In this document: positions 30,292 to 37,721 of the stretch, piece by piece | Position numbering within the stretch: the stretch's first letter is position 1 | How the letters are laid out: every line of letters begins with the position of its first letter | NCBI RefSeq assembly: GCF_016651105.1 | Contig: NZ_JAEKEL010000001.1 | Span: 3,958,001 to 4,022,000 of the forward strand | Direction of reading: 5' to 3' | From: Pseudomonas sp. TH15 | GTDB taxonomy: Bacteria; Pseudomonadota; Gammaproteobacteria; Pseudomonadales; Pseudomonadaceae | Length of the DNA: 64,000 bases | Notes under the pieces: model-generated | Databases searched by the model: none | Seen by the model: the letters and a program-made list of their open reading frames with translations, nothing else | What the model was told of the DNA's origin: nothing | Translations under genes and position numbers: made by a program

Positions 30292-31383
30292 ATGGCTCCT
30301 CTCTTCAAGCTGTGTTGCCCCGCGTTGTTACTCGCTGTCGCTGTGTCGGCCCAGGCCGAGGAAAAGATTCTCAACCTCTACAGTTGGCAGGATTACTTTG
30401 CCCCCGAGGCCATCAAGCAGTTCGAGAAGGAAACCGGCATCCAGGTGCGTTACGACACCTTCGACAGCTCCGAAGTCCTGGAAACCAAGCTGCTGACCGG
30501 TGGCAGCGGCTATGACGTGGTGGTGCCATCTTCCAGCTTGATGGCGCGCGGGATTGCCGCCAATGCGTTGAAGCCGATTCCTCTCGACAGTTTGAAGGGC
30601 CACGCCAACCTCGACCCGGATTTGCTGAAAAAAGCTGCCGGCACCGACCCTGGCAACCGCTTTGGCGTGCCGTATACCTGGGGCACTTTGGGGTTGGGGC
30701 TGAATGTCGAGGCGGTAAAGAAGCGTCTGCCGGATGTGCCGCTCAACAGCCTGGACCTGCTGTTCAAACCTGAATATGCCAGCAAGCTGAAAGATTGCGG
30801 CATCGCGATTATCGACTCGCCTCAGGAAGTGATCGGCTTGGCGCTGCACTATCTTGGTAAAAACCCCTACAGCAGCGACAAGGCCGACCTGACCGCCGCC
30901 GAGGCGTTATTGCATCAGCTTCAGCCCAATGTGCTGTACGTCGCCACCGGCCGGCAGATCAGCGATTTGGCCAACGGCAGCATTTGCCTGGCGTTGGCCT
31001 ACAACGGTGACGCCAGCATCGCCGCTGACCAGGCGCAAAAGGCCAACAAGCCATACGAGGTGACTTACCGCATTCCCAAGGACGGCACGCTGGTCTGGCA
31101 GGACAATCTGGCGATTCCCAAGGACGCGCCACACCCTGAAGCGGCGCAGGCGTTTGTCGAGTTTATGTTGCGTCCCGAATCCGTTGCCGGGGTCACCAAC
31201 ACCCTGTTTTTTGCCAACGCCAACCAGGCCGCAACACCGCTTGTGGATGAGGCGGTGCGCACCAACCCGGACATTTATCCTCCCGCCGATGTGCGCGACC
31301 GCTTGTACGCAGACCAAAGCATGAACCTCAAAGACATGCGCCAGCGTACCCGCATGTGGACCACTTTCCGTAGCCGCCAATAA
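30292..31383 (+). CDS. Polyamine-type ABC transporter periplasmic binding protein (PotF-like)
   Basis: A 363-residue exported solute-binding protein. Its signal peptide (about 1-22, ending SAQAEE) is followed by KILNLYSWQDYFAPEAIKQFEKE, the hallmark of PotD/PotF proteins, and the VVPSSSLMARGI and GVPYTWGTLGLGLN segments that line the binding site. No permease or ATPase genes are next to it, so it must share components encoded elsewhere or act as a sensor. Thirteen bases separate it from speB. ATG 30292 gives the signal peptide, though its ribosome site is weak. Confidence 0.9.
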   Translation: MAPLFKLCCPALLLAVAVSAQAEEKILNLYSWQDYFAPEAIKQFEKETGIQVRYDTFDSSEVLETKLLTGGSGYDVVVPSSSLMARGIAANALKPIPLDSLKGHANLDPDLLKKAAGTDPGNRFGVPYTWGTLGLGLNVEAVKKRLPDVPLNSLDLLFKPEYASKLKDCGIAIIDSPQEVIGLALHYLGKNPYSSDKADLTAAEALLHQLQPNVLYVATGRQISDLANGSICLALAYNGDASIAADQAQKANKPYEVTYRIPKDGTLVWQDNLAIPKDAPHPEAAQAFVEFMLRPESVAGVTNTLFFANANQAATPLVDEAVRTNPDIYPPADVRDRLYADQSMNLKDMRQRTRMWTTFRSRQ

Positions 31384-31396
31384 TAAGGAACTCACC

Positions 31397-32356
31397 ATGG
31401 ATGTCCCTGTGCAAAACGACCAGGCCATGACCCGCGACAGTCTTTACGGGACTGCCGCCGAAAGCACCTACGCCGGTATCACCAGTTTCATGCGCCGTCG
31501 CTACAGTCGCGACTTGCGCGGGGTCGACGTCGCGGTCAGCGGTGTGCCGTTCGACACCGCCACCAGCAACCGCCCCGGCGCACGTTTCGGACCGCGCGGC
31601 ATTCGTGCCGCGTCCACCGGGATTGCCTGGGAGCGCCACTGGCCGTGGACGTTCGACCCGTTTGATCACTTGGCGGTGGTTGATTACGGCGACTGCGACT
31701 TCGACTACGGCACGCCGCAATCGGTGCCGGAAAGCATCGAAGCCCACGCCGAACACATTTTGAACGCTGGCAGCGCGATGCTCACGTTTGGTGGTGACCA
31801 CTTCATCACCTATCCGCTGCTCAAGGCCCATGCCCGCAAACATGGAGCGTTGTCGCTGATCCACTTCGACGCCCACAGCGACACCTGGCCGGACGAGGAG
31901 GGCAAACGTGTCGATCACGGCACGATGTTCTGGCACGCGGCCAAAGAGGGACTGGTGGATCCGTCGCGCTCGGTGCAGATCGGTTTACGCACCACCAACG
32001 ACGATCACATGGGCTTTCAAGTGCTGGACGCAAGGCAAGTGCATCGCCAGGGTTGCGAGGCGATTGTCGAGGCGATTCGGGCACGGGTCGGTGATAACCC
32101 GGTGTACCTGACGTTCGATATCGACTGCCTCGATCCGGCGTTCGCTCCGGGCACCGGAACTCCGGTGTGCGGCGGCTTAAGCACGGTGCAGGCGCTGGAG
32201 ATTCTCGGCGGTTTGCGCGGGATCAATCTGGTGGGCATGGACGTGGTGGAAGTGGCCCCGGCCTACGACAGCGCGGACATTACCTCACTGGCGGCAGCGA
32301 CCTTGGCGATGGAAATGCTGTGCCTGTATGCGGCTAAACACAAAGTCGACCGCTGA
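31397..32356 (+). CDS. speB: Agmatinase (ureohydrolase)
   Basis: Hydrolyses agmatine to putrescine and urea. The 319-residue protein carries the Mn-binding motifs GGDHF, FDAHSDT and FDIDCLDPAFAPGTGTP. It resembles E. coli SpeB closely (VVDYGDCDFDYG, VGMDVVEVAPAYD) more than the guanidinobutyrase GbuA, but a guanidino-acid substrate cannot be excluded. It follows the PotF-like gene with an AAGGA site, and both lie divergent to a LysR gene, which points to uptake and breakdown of agmatine or polyamines. Confidence 0.87.
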   Translation: MDVPVQNDQAMTRDSLYGTAAESTYAGITSFMRRRYSRDLRGVDVAVSGVPFDTATSNRPGARFGPRGIRAASTGIAWERHWPWTFDPFDHLAVVDYGDCDFDYGTPQSVPESIEAHAEHILNAGSAMLTFGGDHFITYPLLKAHARKHGALSLIHFDAHSDTWPDEEGKRVDHGTMFWHAAKEGLVDPSRSVQIGLRTTNDDHMGFQVLDARQVHRQGCEAIVEAIRARVGDNPVYLTFDIDCLDPAFAPGTGTPVCGGLSTVQALEILGGLRGINLVGMDVVEVAPAYDSADITSLAAATLAMEMLCLYAAKHKVDR

Positions 32357-32459
32357 AACACCCAAACCCCTGCAGGCGTTGTCGCAGGCTGCCATCTGAT
32401 CGTTCCCACGCAGAGCGTCGAAGCGATCAGGTACAGGGGGTGTATGTTTATCCGCAAGA

Positions 32460-33599
32460 TTGCCGTGGCATACTGCCGCGCATGACTTTCGACTCCCCCT
32501 CAGCGCTTGGCAGCACGCCATCGAACACAAGGGCTTCATCCAGGATGAAGCTCAGGAGCACGCCGTCTGGGCGCTGCAAAAATGCCACGAAGCCCTGCAC
32601 GCCGGGGCCCGTGCCGTTACCGGCGTTTACTTGTGGGGCCCGGTCGGGCGCGGCAAGACCTGGTTGATGGACCAGTTCTATCAGAGCCTGCGCGTGCCAG
32701 CCCGGCGTCAGCATTTTCATCACTTCATGGGCTGGGTCCATCAGCGCTCGTTCCAGTTGAGCGGCATTGCCGATCCGCTACGCGCGCTGGCCAAAGAGCT
32801 TGCCGCTGAAGTGCGGGTGTTGTGCTTCGACGAACTGTTCGTCAATGACATTGGCGACGCGATCATTCTGGGGCGGTTGTTTCAAGTGATGTTCGACGAA
32901 GGCGTGGTGGTGGTCTGCACCTCAAACCTGCCGCCGGACGATTTGTATGCCGATGGCTTCAACCGTGATCGGTTTGTGCCGGCGATCGCCGCGATCAAGG
33001 CGCACATGCAGGTGGTGCCGGTGAACGGTACCGAAGATCATCGCCTGCATCCGGGCGCAGGGCTGCAGCGCTATTTTGTCGCTGTGCCGGGTTCAAACAG
33101 CGCGCTGGACGAAGTATTCAAAACGCTCGCTGCGGGGCAATCCGCCAGTGATCAGCCGGTGTCGGTCGGACATCGTGTGTTGAACGTGGTGCAAGCGAGC
33201 GAATCAGTGTTGTGGTGCCGCTATGCCGATCTTTGCGAGCAACCGTTTGCCGCCATGGACTTCATCGCTTTATGCGACCGCTATCGCGCTATTCTGTTGA
33301 GTGAGGTGCCCAACCTCAGCGCGCAGAAGCGCGAAGGGCGCATCGCCCGGGGCACTGAGGATGGCGTGGAACGGGTGGTGGCCGGTGATCGCGATTTGCC
33401 GCAGTTATCGGTGCACGACGACGGTGTGCGGCGTTTCATCGCGCTGGTCGACGAATGCTATGACCGCAAGGTGCCGCTGTACCTTGAAGCCCAAGTGCCG
33501 ATGGATGCGTTGTACACCGAGGGTTATCTGGAATTCCCGTTCCGCCGCACCCTCAGCCGACTACAGGAAATGCAGCTGCAACGCTTTGCCGACGCTTGA
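32460..33599 (+). CDS. zapE: ZapE/AFG1-like ATPase, with a probable N-terminal frameshift
   Basis: AFG1/ZapE-family P-loop ATPase of about 379 residues, with Walker A GPVGRGKT near residue 60 and Walker B VLCFDELFVNDIGDA. In E. coli ZapE acts at the division ring. The open frame begins only at a TTG (32460). The expected N-terminus (MTFDSP then LSAWQHAIEHKGF) starts at ATG 32482 in another frame and would join if one C were added to the C5 run at 32495-32499. So either one base has been lost, by mutation or sequencing error, or translation uses the TTG. Confidence 0.85.
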   Translation: MPWHTAAHDFRLPLSAWQHAIEHKGFIQDEAQEHAVWALQKCHEALHAGARAVTGVYLWGPVGRGKTWLMDQFYQSLRVPARRQHFHHFMGWVHQRSFQLSGIADPLRALAKELAAEVRVLCFDELFVNDIGDAIILGRLFQVMFDEGVVVVCTSNLPPDDLYADGFNRDRFVPAIAAIKAHMQVVPVNGTEDHRLHPGAGLQRYFVAVPGSNSALDEVFKTLAAGQSASDQPVSVGHRVLNVVQASESVLWCRYADLCEQPFAAMDFIALCDRYRAILLSEVPNLSAQKREGRIARGTEDGVERVVAGDRDLPQLSVHDDGVRRFIALVDECYDRKVPLYLEAQVPMDALYTEGYLEFPFRRTLSRLQEMQLQRFADA

Positions 33600-33617
33600 G
33601 ATCTAGGAGGAGCGACG

Positions 33618-34199
33618 ATGAATCAGCCTTTGTCTCACCATTTGCTGACCATGGCCTACCAAAACGCCTGGGCCAACCATCGACTGGCCAAGGCCTGGGG
33701 GCAGTTGAGCGCGGTGGAACTGGCGGCGCCACGCGTCAGTTTTTTCCCGAGTATCGTCGCGACCCTCAATCACATCCTGACCTGCGACTGGTTCTATGTG
33801 GATGCCCTTGAGCGCGAACGACGCGCAGATGATCCGCATCACGACTGCTACGTGTTTTTCAAAGACGATCAGCCGTTCACGGCGGCTGCCGACCTCAAGC
33901 GTGAGCAAGCCCACGTCGACAATCGGCTGATCGCTTATTGCGAGCAATTGCGTGACGCCGACCTCGGGCGGCTGGTGACCATCGCTCGTGAAACGCCGCA
34001 AAACGACAGCCGTTTGCGCATGCTGTCGCATTTGTTCGAACACCAGATCCATCATCGCGGACAGGTTCACGCGATGCTCAGCGGGACTGCCGTCAAACCA
34101 CCGCAACTGGATGAGTTTTTCTGTGCGGGCGAGGCCGGATTGCGTGCGCAGGATTTCGCTGAACTTGGCTGGACTGAAGAGTTGATCTGGGGGCGCTGA
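33618..34199 (+). CDS. DinB-family metalloenzyme-like protein
   Basis: A 193-residue four-helix DinB/YfiT-type protein. The three metal-binding histidines are visible: one in ATLNHILTCDW near residue 52 and two in SHLFEHQIHHRGQVHAML near 140. Relatives use such sites in thiol transfer or hydrolysis; several are damage-induced. The function here is unknown. A strong AGGAGG site precedes ATG 33618, 18 bases after the ZapE-like stop, so the two may be co-transcribed. Confidence 0.88.
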   Translation: MNQPLSHHLLTMAYQNAWANHRLAKAWGQLSAVELAAPRVSFFPSIVATLNHILTCDWFYVDALERERRADDPHHDCYVFFKDDQPFTAAADLKREQAHVDNRLIAYCEQLRDADLGRLVTIARETPQNDSRLRMLSHLFEHQIHHRGQVHAMLSGTAVKPPQLDEFFCAGEAGLRAQDFAELGWTEELIWGR

Positions 34200-34212
34200 G
34201 GTTGAGGATCAA

Positions 34213-34240
34213 CAGATCGCAGCCTGCGGCAGCGTCTACA
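34213..34240. repeat. Single degenerate REP
   Basis: AACAGATCGCAGCCTGCGGC followed by AGCGTCTACA is one arm of the GATCGCAGCC variant, without a partner. Confidence 0.6.
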
Positions 34241-34352
34241 GGGGGATTTGGATCTTTTGCTGGAACCGGGTTGTCTGGCGTAGCGCCTCGCGCTAAGGTC
34301 GAAGCGCCTTTCAGCACGCACTTTGCGCGCCGGGGCGCTAGTGTGTTCGGGG

Positions 34353-34850
34353 ATGGAAATGGATTCCGCAGAAATTCTTGTGCTTCAAGCCAGTTACACC
34401 AATCCGCTGCACGCCGAGGCCATCGGTGTCGTGCTCAATCACTATGCCGAAGACCCCATGGGCGGCGGCCATCCGATCGCTCCCGAGCTGCTGCAGCGCT
34501 TGCCGGAAGAACTGGCCCGACGGCCTTATGCGTTCAGTGTGTTGGCATTCGTCGGCGGCGAACCGGCGGGGCTGGTGAATTGCTTTGAAGGCTTTTCGAC
34601 CTTTGCCTGCCGGCCATTGGTCAACGTCCATGATGTGGCGGTGGTGTCGAAGTTTCGCGGCTTGGGCCTGAGCCAGAAGATGCTGCAAAAGGTCGAAGAG
34701 ATCGCCCGTCAGCGCGGTTGCTGCAAGATCACCCTCGAAGTCCTGGAAGGCAATGACGTGGCCCAGGCGTCCTATGCCAAGTTTGGTTTTGCCGCCGGCA
34801 TGTTCGACCCGGCCCATGGCCGCATGTTGTTCTGGATCAAGGCGCTGTAA
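34353..34850 (+). CDS. GNAT-family N-acetyltransferase
   Basis: A 165-residue acetyltransferase, intact in contrast to the broken GNAT gene at 26.5-27.0 kb. The acetyl-CoA loop is KFRGLGLSQKMLQKVEEIARQRGCCKITLEV, and the DVAQASYAKFGFA region closes the fold. The substrate is unknown. ATG 34353 (MEMDSAEIL) follows GGGG; a second in-frame ATG lies two codons later. It is a single gene between a REP and a terminator shared with the next gene on the other strand. Confidence 0.88.
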   Translation: MEMDSAEILVLQASYTNPLHAEAIGVVLNHYAEDPMGGGHPIAPELLQRLPEELARRPYAFSVLAFVGGEPAGLVNCFEGFSTFACRPLVNVHDVAVVSKFRGLGLSQKMLQKVEEIARQRGCCKITLEVLEGNDVAQASYAKFGFAAGMFDPAHGRMLFWIKAL

Positions 34851-34858
34851 ATCCCAGG

Positions 34859-34888
34859 CAAAAAAAGGGCGTCCATCAGGACGCCCAA
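34859..34888 (-). terminator. Intrinsic terminator for the small exported protein gene
   Basis: Stem GGGCGTCC with GGACGCCC (4-nt loop) followed, on the minus strand, by seven T. It lies between two converging genes. Confidence 0.85.
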
Positions 34889-34946
34889 GTGTCAGCTCCC
34901 AGGCCAGAGCTGAGCCATGGGAGGTTCATCGGTTGCTCAAGAAAAC

Positions 34947-35156
34947 TCAGTTTCGATAGGACTCCGTCACTTGCGCCGTCTGGTCGGCGGGGACGCGAAT
35001 TTCCTTTGCTTTGGCCTCGTCGGTCTGTGCGCTTTGCGCATGGTGGACCGGGAAGTTGTCGTAGTAATAATGCATGCGCTCAGCGCCGCCTTCGGCAAAA
35101 ACGCTGGCAGAGCCAAGGGTGAATAGACCGGCAAGGATTGCGGTAGTGATTTTCAT
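34947..35156 (-). CDS. Small exported hypothetical protein
   Basis: A 69-residue protein with a clear signal peptide (MKITTAILAGLFTLGSASVFA, cleavage near 21-22). The mature part of about 47 residues is polar, contains HYYYDNFPVHHAQ, and lacks cysteines. I do not recognise the family. The start at 35156 has a strong GTAGGAGG ribosome site and the gene has its own terminator, so it is probably genuine. Its upstream region (35157-35270) shows no operator I can name. Confidence 0.8.
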   Translation of the reverse strand: MKITTAILAGLFTLGSASVFAEGGAERMHYYYDNFPVHHAQSAQTDEAKAKEIRVPADQTAQVTESYRN

Positions 35157-35273
35157 GGTGCCTCCTACTGAAAAACGTCGGAGCCGTTCATCCATGAAGC
35201 TGAACTCGAAACAAAGTCTGTAGGACGTGAATTAACTCGGGGTTAACGCAACAAAATGCGTCGCGGACACACC

Positions 35274-35303
35274 TGTGGTGAGGGGGTAATGCCCCTCACC
35301 ACA
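35274..35303. terminator. REP-like hairpin after the TonB receptor gene
   Basis: A perfect 12-bp stem (TGTGGTGAGGGG with CCCCTCACCACA, 6-nt loop) resembles half of the GTGGCGAGGGGG REP variant. It lies 26 bases past the receptor stop; there is no T run, so the terminator role is a guess. Confidence 0.5.
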
Positions 35304-35328
35304 ATTGATCGTGGTGGCAGGGCAGAGA

Positions 35329-37575
35329 TCAGATCTTCCAGTCCAGGCTCAAGGTCACCGTGCGCGGGTCACCCCAGTACACGCCGTTGTAGAAACCGAC
35401 GTTGTCGTAATACTTCTTGTCGAACAGGTTATTGACGTTCAGCGATGCTGACAGGTGCTTGTCGAATTCATAACGCGACATCAGATTGACCACGGTGTAA
35501 GCGTCCTGGTTGATTCGCGTACGCTCGGTGATGATCCGGCCATTGGCACCACGCCCGACCGGGCGGTTGGAATTGCCATAAACGTCGCTCTGCCAATTTA
35601 CTGCGCCGCCAACCGTCAAGGCATTCCAGTTGCCTGGCAAGCGATACGCCGTGGACAAACGCAGCATGTTCAGCGGTTGGTTGGTGTTGGTGCGCTCCTT
35701 GTCGCCATTCACTGAATGGGTGTAGGTGTAACCGGCGGTCATGTTCCAGCCATGGAGGATCTCGCCGGAGACTTCGGCTTCAAAGCCATTGACCTTGTTG
35801 CCCTTGCCGCCGCTTTTGTAGAACTCCTCGCCGGTGACCGGATCCGGCGCGACCGAATCGTCGACTTCGGCAACGTTGTCCTGTTTGCTCCAGAACACTG
35901 CCGTCGACAGATTCAGGCGTTCTTCCAGCAGGCTGCCCTTGAGTCCCAGTTCGTAATTGCTGCCAACCACCGGATCGAGGTAATTGCGGCTGCTGTCGCG
36001 ATTGCTTTGCGGTTTGAAAATGTCGGTGTAGCTGACGTAGGCGGTGTATTCCGGCGTCAGGTCATAGAGCAGGCCAGCGTAAGGTGTCCAGATGTCGTTA
36101 TGGCGCTGGCTGGTGGCGTCGACGCTGCTCAATTTCAACTGATCGTCGTAATAGCTGTCGCGGCTGGAATCTTCCCAACTGCCGTAACGGCTGCCGAGGA
36201 CGGCATGCAATTCGTCCGTGAAACTCAGGCGGGTCGCCAGATACCCGGCCTTCTGCCGCGTCTTGCTTTTGGAGCCGCTCAGGCCGGTGACGGTGTCGGA
36301 AAACCTGGCAATGTCCCCCATGTATTTCCAGTCACGAATACTCTCGTAATCCGCCGCTCGCGGGCCGTCTATGGTGTAGGGAGAGTCGGCCCGACGCTCG
36401 GCTTCGCCATAACCGAACATCAATTCGTGTTCACGACCGAGCAGCGAATAGGGCCCGGAGACATTGAAGTCATAGGCGTTCATGCTCTGGTCGCCGATCA
36501 TGTGGCCCATGTAGGCGGTCATGCCGCTGCGGTCGGCCTCGGGAAAGCCTCCACCGCCGTAATAGGTTTTGCCGTCGGAGTCACTTTTGCGATGGGTGTA
36601 TGCCGCCCGGAGTTTCCAGCCTCCCGCCAGTTGTTGGTCGAGGGTGGCGAAGGCGGTTTTGTCGCGCAGCGGCCAGGAACTCCACGAGGTCGCCATGTTG
36701 GTCGAGCGCCCGAGACCGGCCTTGCTGCCATCGGCATTCCAGTAAGGCACGGTGCCCCAGGAACTGCCTTGGACCTGTTTATCCTGATAGTCATAACCGA
36801 CGGCAAGTACGGTGGACTCGGTCAGGTCAGCTTCGAGAATGCCGTAGCCGACCTCGCGTTGCAGGGCGTATTTGTCGCGTATCGATTGGCTGTCGCGATA
36901 CGCCAATACCGTACGCCCGCGCAGACGGCCATCGAACGCCAGCGGGCCGCCGACATCGACGTAGCTGTAGTAATCGTCATAGCTGCCGCCGCTGACCCCG
37001 GCCAGCGCCTGCAATTGTGCAGTCGGCCGCTTGCGCACCATGTTGATGGTTGCAGAAGGATCGCCCGCGCCGGTGGTCAGGCCCGTGGCGCCGCGCACCA
37101 CTTCAATGCGGTCATAGATGATGGTGTCGGCGTCGGTCTTCATCCGGTCGAAGGTGTTGAGCATCCCGTCGATCTGGAAGTTGTTGATCGAATAACCGCG
37201 TGACGAATAGTTCACGCGGTCCGAATCGAGGTGCTGCACAACGACCCCGGTGGTCTGACGCATGGCCTCGGACAATGTACCGAGTTTGAAATCATCCATT
37301 TGCTGACGAGTGACCACGGACACCGATTGCGGGGTTTCCTTGATCGACAGGTTCAACCGCGTCGCCGTGCTCATCGCGCCGGTCGTATAAGAATCAGTGT
37401 TTTCAGTGGTGGTGCCCAAGCCTTCGGCGGTGACGCTGGTGGAAGCCAGTTCCAGCGCCGGCGCGGCAGGCTCGGACTGAGTGTCAACGTCGTTTTCTGC
37501 CAACAGATCGGCGCTGAATGCGGCACCGCACAGGCCGAGGGTGAGGGAAATGGAACGGGTGATAGGCGCGAACAT
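35329..37575 (-). CDS. TonB-dependent siderophore receptor (FhuE-like)
   Basis: Outer-membrane receptor of 748 residues for a ferric siderophore. After the signal peptide (about 1-26) the plug contains KETPQSVSVVTRQQMDDF and the RVEVVRGATGLTTGAGDPSATINMVRK core. A 22-strand barrel follows and ends in a terminal aromatic-type strand (VTLSLDWKI). The arrangement follows E. coli FhuE (hydroxamate/coprogen), but the ligand cannot be fixed. There is no N-terminal signalling domain, so it is not a transducer and no sigma/anti-sigma pair is nearby. Iron control is suggested by an AT-rich upstream site. Confidence 0.9.
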   Translation of the reverse strand: MFAPITRSISLTLGLCGAAFSADLLAENDVDTQSEPAAPALELASTSVTAEGLGTTTENTDSYTTGAMSTATRLNLSIKETPQSVSVVTRQQMDDFKLGTLSEAMRQTTGVVVQHLDSDRVNYSSRGYSINNFQIDGMLNTFDRMKTDADTIIYDRIEVVRGATGLTTGAGDPSATINMVRKRPTAQLQALAGVSGGSYDDYYSYVDVGGPLAFDGRLRGRTVLAYRDSQSIRDKYALQREVGYGILEADLTESTVLAVGYDYQDKQVQGSSWGTVPYWNADGSKAGLGRSTNMATSWSSWPLRDKTAFATLDQQLAGGWKLRAAYTHRKSDSDGKTYYGGGGFPEADRSGMTAYMGHMIGDQSMNAYDFNVSGPYSLLGREHELMFGYGEAERRADSPYTIDGPRAADYESIRDWKYMGDIARFSDTVTGLSGSKSKTRQKAGYLATRLSFTDELHAVLGSRYGSWEDSSRDSYYDDQLKLSSVDATSQRHNDIWTPYAGLLYDLTPEYTAYVSYTDIFKPQSNRDSSRNYLDPVVGSNYELGLKGSLLEERLNLSTAVFWSKQDNVAEVDDSVAPDPVTGEEFYKSGGKGNKVNGFEAEVSGEILHGWNMTAGYTYTHSVNGDKERTNTNQPLNMLRLSTAYRLPGNWNALTVGGAVNWQSDVYGNSNRPVGRGANGRIITERTRINQDAYTVVNLMSRYEFDKHLSASLNVNNLFDKKYYDNVGFYNGVYWGDPRTVTLSLDWKI

Positions 37576-37650
37576 CGCAGCCGACTCCTTGTCTTCGAGG
37601 GAAATATCCTTTGGTTCAAAGACGAAGAGGGGAGTCGCGATTTAGTATCA

Positions 37651-37672
37651 AACGAGAAATATTATTATTTAA
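37651..37672 (-). promoter_or_regulatory. Possible Fur-type operator/promoter region of the TonB receptor gene
   Basis: The AT-rich stretch AACGAGAAATATTATTATTT resembles Fur boxes only partly. It is flanked by a perfect 12-bp inverted repeat, GGAAATATCCTT at 37600-37611 and AAGGATATTTCC at 37671-37682. The position, 75-100 bases upstream of the start, fits an operator. Confidence 0.35.
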
Positions 37673-37690
37673 GGATATTTCCAAGGCCAG

Positions 37691-37715
37691 AAAAAGGGGC
37701 CGTTTCGGCCCCTTT
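37691..37715 (-). terminator. Intrinsic terminator of the CptA-like gene
   Basis: Stem AAAGGGGCCG with CGGCCCCTTT; on the minus strand it is followed by TTTTC. It lies seven bases past the stop of the transferase gene. Confidence 0.8.
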
Positions 37716-37721
37716 CTGTTG

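Noticed and set aside
31328..31936. A 202-codon frame antisense to speB
   Set aside because: Antisense shadow of a conserved ureohydrolase gene.
32440..32667. Separate small gene from ATG 32440 or 32482
   Set aside because: The short frame matches only the expected first six residues of the ZapE-like protein; the rest is out-of-frame ATPase gene sequence.
35716..37203. A 495-codon open frame opposite the TonB receptor gene
   Set aside because: Mirror of the receptor gene; no domain.
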